Shown: piece by piece, positions 61,791 to 64,000 of the stretch
Position numbering within the stretch: position 1 is the stretch's first letter
Layout of the letters: each line of letters begins with the position of its first letter
From: Trichobilharzia szidati
Taxonomy: Eukaryota; Platyhelminthes; Trematoda; Strigeidida; Schistosomatidae
Reading direction: 5' to 3'
Length of the DNA: 64,000 nt
NCBI GenBank assembly: GCA_944472155.2
Contig: OX235277.1
Coordinates: forward strand, 18,796,804-18,860,803
The notes under the pieces: generated by a model
The model's input: only the letters and a program-made list of their open reading frames with translations
What the model was told of the DNA's origin: nothing
Database searches by the model: none
Program-made: the position numbers and the translations under genes

Positions 61791-62495
61791 TTCATGTTCT
61801 CTACTATCATGCGTATATTCATCTTTTTCTCATGTGCTCACTAAGGTAAACTTTGAATGAAACAAAGCCACGAAATCATCGTTGACAAAGCTTCAGGAAT
61901 ACTGTCAATACTGTCAAGCTTACACACACACACCTCAGATACATATCTCATTAGTATTGATGTAGTTTCGCTCTGTGAACTAGATGAGCGGGAGAGAGAC
62001 AGGGAGAGAGAACTTGGCAGCCACGTAGTCTGCTGTTCGAATCCATGCCGCCACACTCCTCAACCAACTCGTTTAGCCAATAGTAAGTTCGGTAAAGAGA
62101 GGAGGTTGAGTGTTACACTAGCAAACCTACATCACAACTAATTAATCTTCAAAGCTCAAGTTTGGAAGCCTACATCACCTACTCGGATATCAAAAGATTG
62201 GAAAAAAGTGGTGATACGGTCTTCAACTACTTATATCAATCGATGAGTAGTATGTTTGAACCATCATAAAAACTCTACCACTTCTTAAGAAAATTAAATG
62301 AATAAAGTTGTATTGAGCAAAAGAATTAAAACAACAACAGCAACAAAATAGACCTACTCTAATGTTTGTACAGCTTCACCAGCTTCACAACTATCAAAAT
62401 CTGGTGTTGATATTTGATTGATAAAAAGTTTTACTAATTTTGGAGCATTTTCTAAAATAAATTTCACAAAAAAGAAAAAAAAAGAAAAACTGACA
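61791..62495. other. Unassigned region
   Basis: No gene is supported. A GA-rich run at 61984-62012 produces Arg/Glu repeats in translation, and a poly-A-rich stretch lies at 62455-62490. Confidence 0.45.
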
Positions 62496-62499
62496 TCAA

Positions 62500-62900
62500 T
62501 CCGTGGTGGTCAAATTTGAAACAAATTTAATCTCTACAAATTAACCTGTCTATAGGACGAAGTCAGTTGCCTGGAGGAGTTCATGTAAGAAGATGCTGCC
62601 AATTAGTGGGCTCAATCCGGCTGGATGGTGCCAGTCGCGTTAAAAATCGCGAATAGCTTGGTCATTGATTAGGACCTCAGTGGCTGAGAACGGTCTAAGA
62701 GCTTGTCTTGCCTTATAACCGGAAGCTCCGGGGTTTGAACCGCGAAGATGGATGCGTACTGCGTACTCATAAGTCCCAAACTAGGACGAAACAACTGTTC
62801 ATCAGTACTCCCTGATGGTTTTCCATTGTTCGCTCTCTATCTCTCTCTAATTGATTTCAATCCTTAGTCAAACTAGAAACAAATCAAATCCCTTCAAATT
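62500..62900 (+). mobile_element. Hammerhead tRNA-like repeat, full unit
   Basis: Unit start TCTACAAATTAACC, tRNA-like head (GACCTCAGTGGCTGAGAACG, B box GGGGTTTGAACCGC at about 62730), ribozyme at 62755-62810 (TCATAAG, helix II TCCC/GGGA-type pairing with loop AAACTA, CGAAAC). The core 5' side is lost. The ending TTGATTTCAATCCTTAGTCAAACTAG and AAATCCCTTCAAA (next unit's start) again runs past one unit. Confidence 0.78.
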
Positions 62901-62994
62901 TCATTATAAATTTTACATAAGAAAATTACAGTGGTTAACACCTAGAATACATACTCGTTATTATACCTGAAAGTATTAAGGCGGACATTGTGTT

Positions 62995-63716
62995 AACCTG
63001 CTGAGAAAACCAACATGAACACAGGCGTGTGTACTGCTCAGCAGTCCGCTCCGTCCTGCTTTATGGCTGTGAGACCTGGCCATTGAGAGCAGAAGACATG
63101 AAAAGATTAGCTGTCTTCGATCATAGGTGTCTGCGTTTCATCTCCCGCGTGAAGTGGTATAATAAGGTGAGTAATATTGAGGTTAGGCGTCGAGTGCTAG
63201 GTAGGTGGGAGGGGAAATCAATCGACGAGGCTATAAAGTTACATAGATTGAGATGGCTAGGTCACGTGCTGCGCATGCCTAACCATCGCCTCCCCCTACC
63301 GACGGGCATTACTAGCTGATATAGGTGCAGGTTGGAAAGGAGTAAGTGGTGGCCAAACAAAAACATGGCCTCATCAATCCATGAAATTCTTGACAGTTAA
63401 ACTGAGTCAGGTAGGGAGGGAGATGAAGACTTCCGGGTTGGGGCCAGCCCTCGGGACTCTAAGAATCAATGGCTGGAGACAATAGGTGACATGGCTCAAA
63501 ATCGTTGTCAATGGCTTACGCAGATGTATTCAGTCTCTTGTGTAATCTTTCATATTCCTTTCTACCATTACTCATTCTGCTTCACTCTTATACTTGTCAA
63601 AACTCTATTGATTCTCTTCATTCATCTTCGTGTCTACCTTTGTGTGCTATTTGGAACGTGACAACTCGAACTGCTGCACTTCGGTGCCAAGTTCTATGTT
63701 GAATCCAGAGAGATAG
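62995..63716 (+). mobile_element. RTE-clade (SR3/Perere-3-like) 3' end, mosaic
   Basis: The frame 63029-63319 has CSAVRSVLLYGCETWPLRAE, FDHRCLRFISRVKWYNKVSN, Gly-Arg-Trp-Glu-Gly-Lys-Ser-Ile-Asp-Glu-Ala and [20 protein letters not shown] 3-4 base insertion at 63291-63300 shifts it. It ends at GAATCCAGAGAGATAGAGAGA. The first half follows the subfamily of 44725-45322 and the second that of 12500-13372. Confidence 0.88.
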
Positions 63717-63869
63717 AGAGACATCAACACAAGAGTGAAATGAGAATTCGGTTACTCCCCTTCTGATATTTTAGTGGCACCTTTCTTTTAGCCGATATCA
63801 ATTTGATACCATCAGTTCTGAATGTTAATGTTGCTTACGTTTCAACAAGCATATTACAATCATCAAACC

Positions 63870-64000
63870 TGTAACCACCTGCCAAATCCCTGCAAACCAA
63901 TAATTGGTGATAACTCTGATGTTCACTGGTGATTGGCTATATACAAGAAGTTACTTGGAGTTCTAGTGAGAAGTCATAATCGGCGGCATCTACCAAGTCA
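63870..64000 (+). mobile_element. Hammerhead tRNA-like repeat, start of a unit cut by the window end
   Basis: CAAATCCCTGCAAACCAATA, CTGATGTTCACTGGTGATTG and TTACTTGGAGTTCTAGTGAG match the 5' part of the units at 27619 and 56445. The head and ribozyme would lie beyond 64000. Confidence 0.72.

Noticed and set aside
61857..62141. 94-codon plus frame with Glu/Arg repeats
   Set aside because: The charged run is a GA-rich simple repeat; no domain.

Overview
This is a eukaryotic, AT-rich, repeat-saturated window. It is almost certainly from a blood fluke (Schistosoma). The evidence is the combination of schistosome RTE-clade retrotransposons (SR2-like, and SR3/Perere-3-like), CR1-clade elements, GIY-YIG Penelope-like elements (PLEs), Sm-alpha-type tRNA-like repeats with hammerhead ribozyme sequence, and a Merlin DNA transposon. 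The species cannot be fixed from the sequence alone. I found no host protein-coding gene, rRNA or functional tRNA gene in 64 kb; nearly every recognisable reading frame belongs to a mobile element, mostly a 5'-truncated and decayed one.

Layout. 1-9152 is a tandem array of four near-identical units of about 2.27 kb. Each unit fuses a CR1 3' end (+) to an RTE 3' end (-); the array stops at a 497-base N gap (9153-9649), beyond which RTE reverse transcriptase (RT) sequence resumes. 9.6-18.7 kb holds a PLE, a tRNA-Gly-like SINE, an inverted pair of Sm-alpha hammerhead repeats, three SR2-like and one SR3-like RTE fragments, a lone Ty3/Gypsy RT relic and a second PLE. 19.6-25.8 kb holds a PLE with RT, GIY-YIG domain and hammerhead, plus several inverted-repeat insertions. 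26.0-31.3 kb is a CR1 element split by an inverted dimer of a hammerhead repeat (12-bp target duplication) and by a PLE, followed by a better-preserved CR1 3' half. 31.9-34 kb is a PLE palindrome split by an RTE. 34-52.6 kb is a dense mix of RTE, CR1 and PLE fragments, including a short internally deleted RTE-like element with a 17-bp target duplication. 52.69-53.82 kb is the best-preserved DNA transposon, a Merlin element with terminal inverted repeats and a DDE transposase. 54-64 kb returns to RTE fragments, hammerhead repeats in tandem and inverted arrangement, and tRNA-like SINEs.

The most interesting theme is self-cleaving RNA. Two unrelated element types carry sequence that folds as type I hammerhead ribozymes. 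One is a ~400-bp tRNA-like repeat that occurs as head-to-tail and head-to-head multimers. The other is the PLE ends, several of which keep the conserved core or show compensatory change. The arrangement fits elements that multiply through multimeric or circular RNA and borrow a PLE/RTE enzyme. That is inference; the ribozyme folds are read from the sequence by hand.
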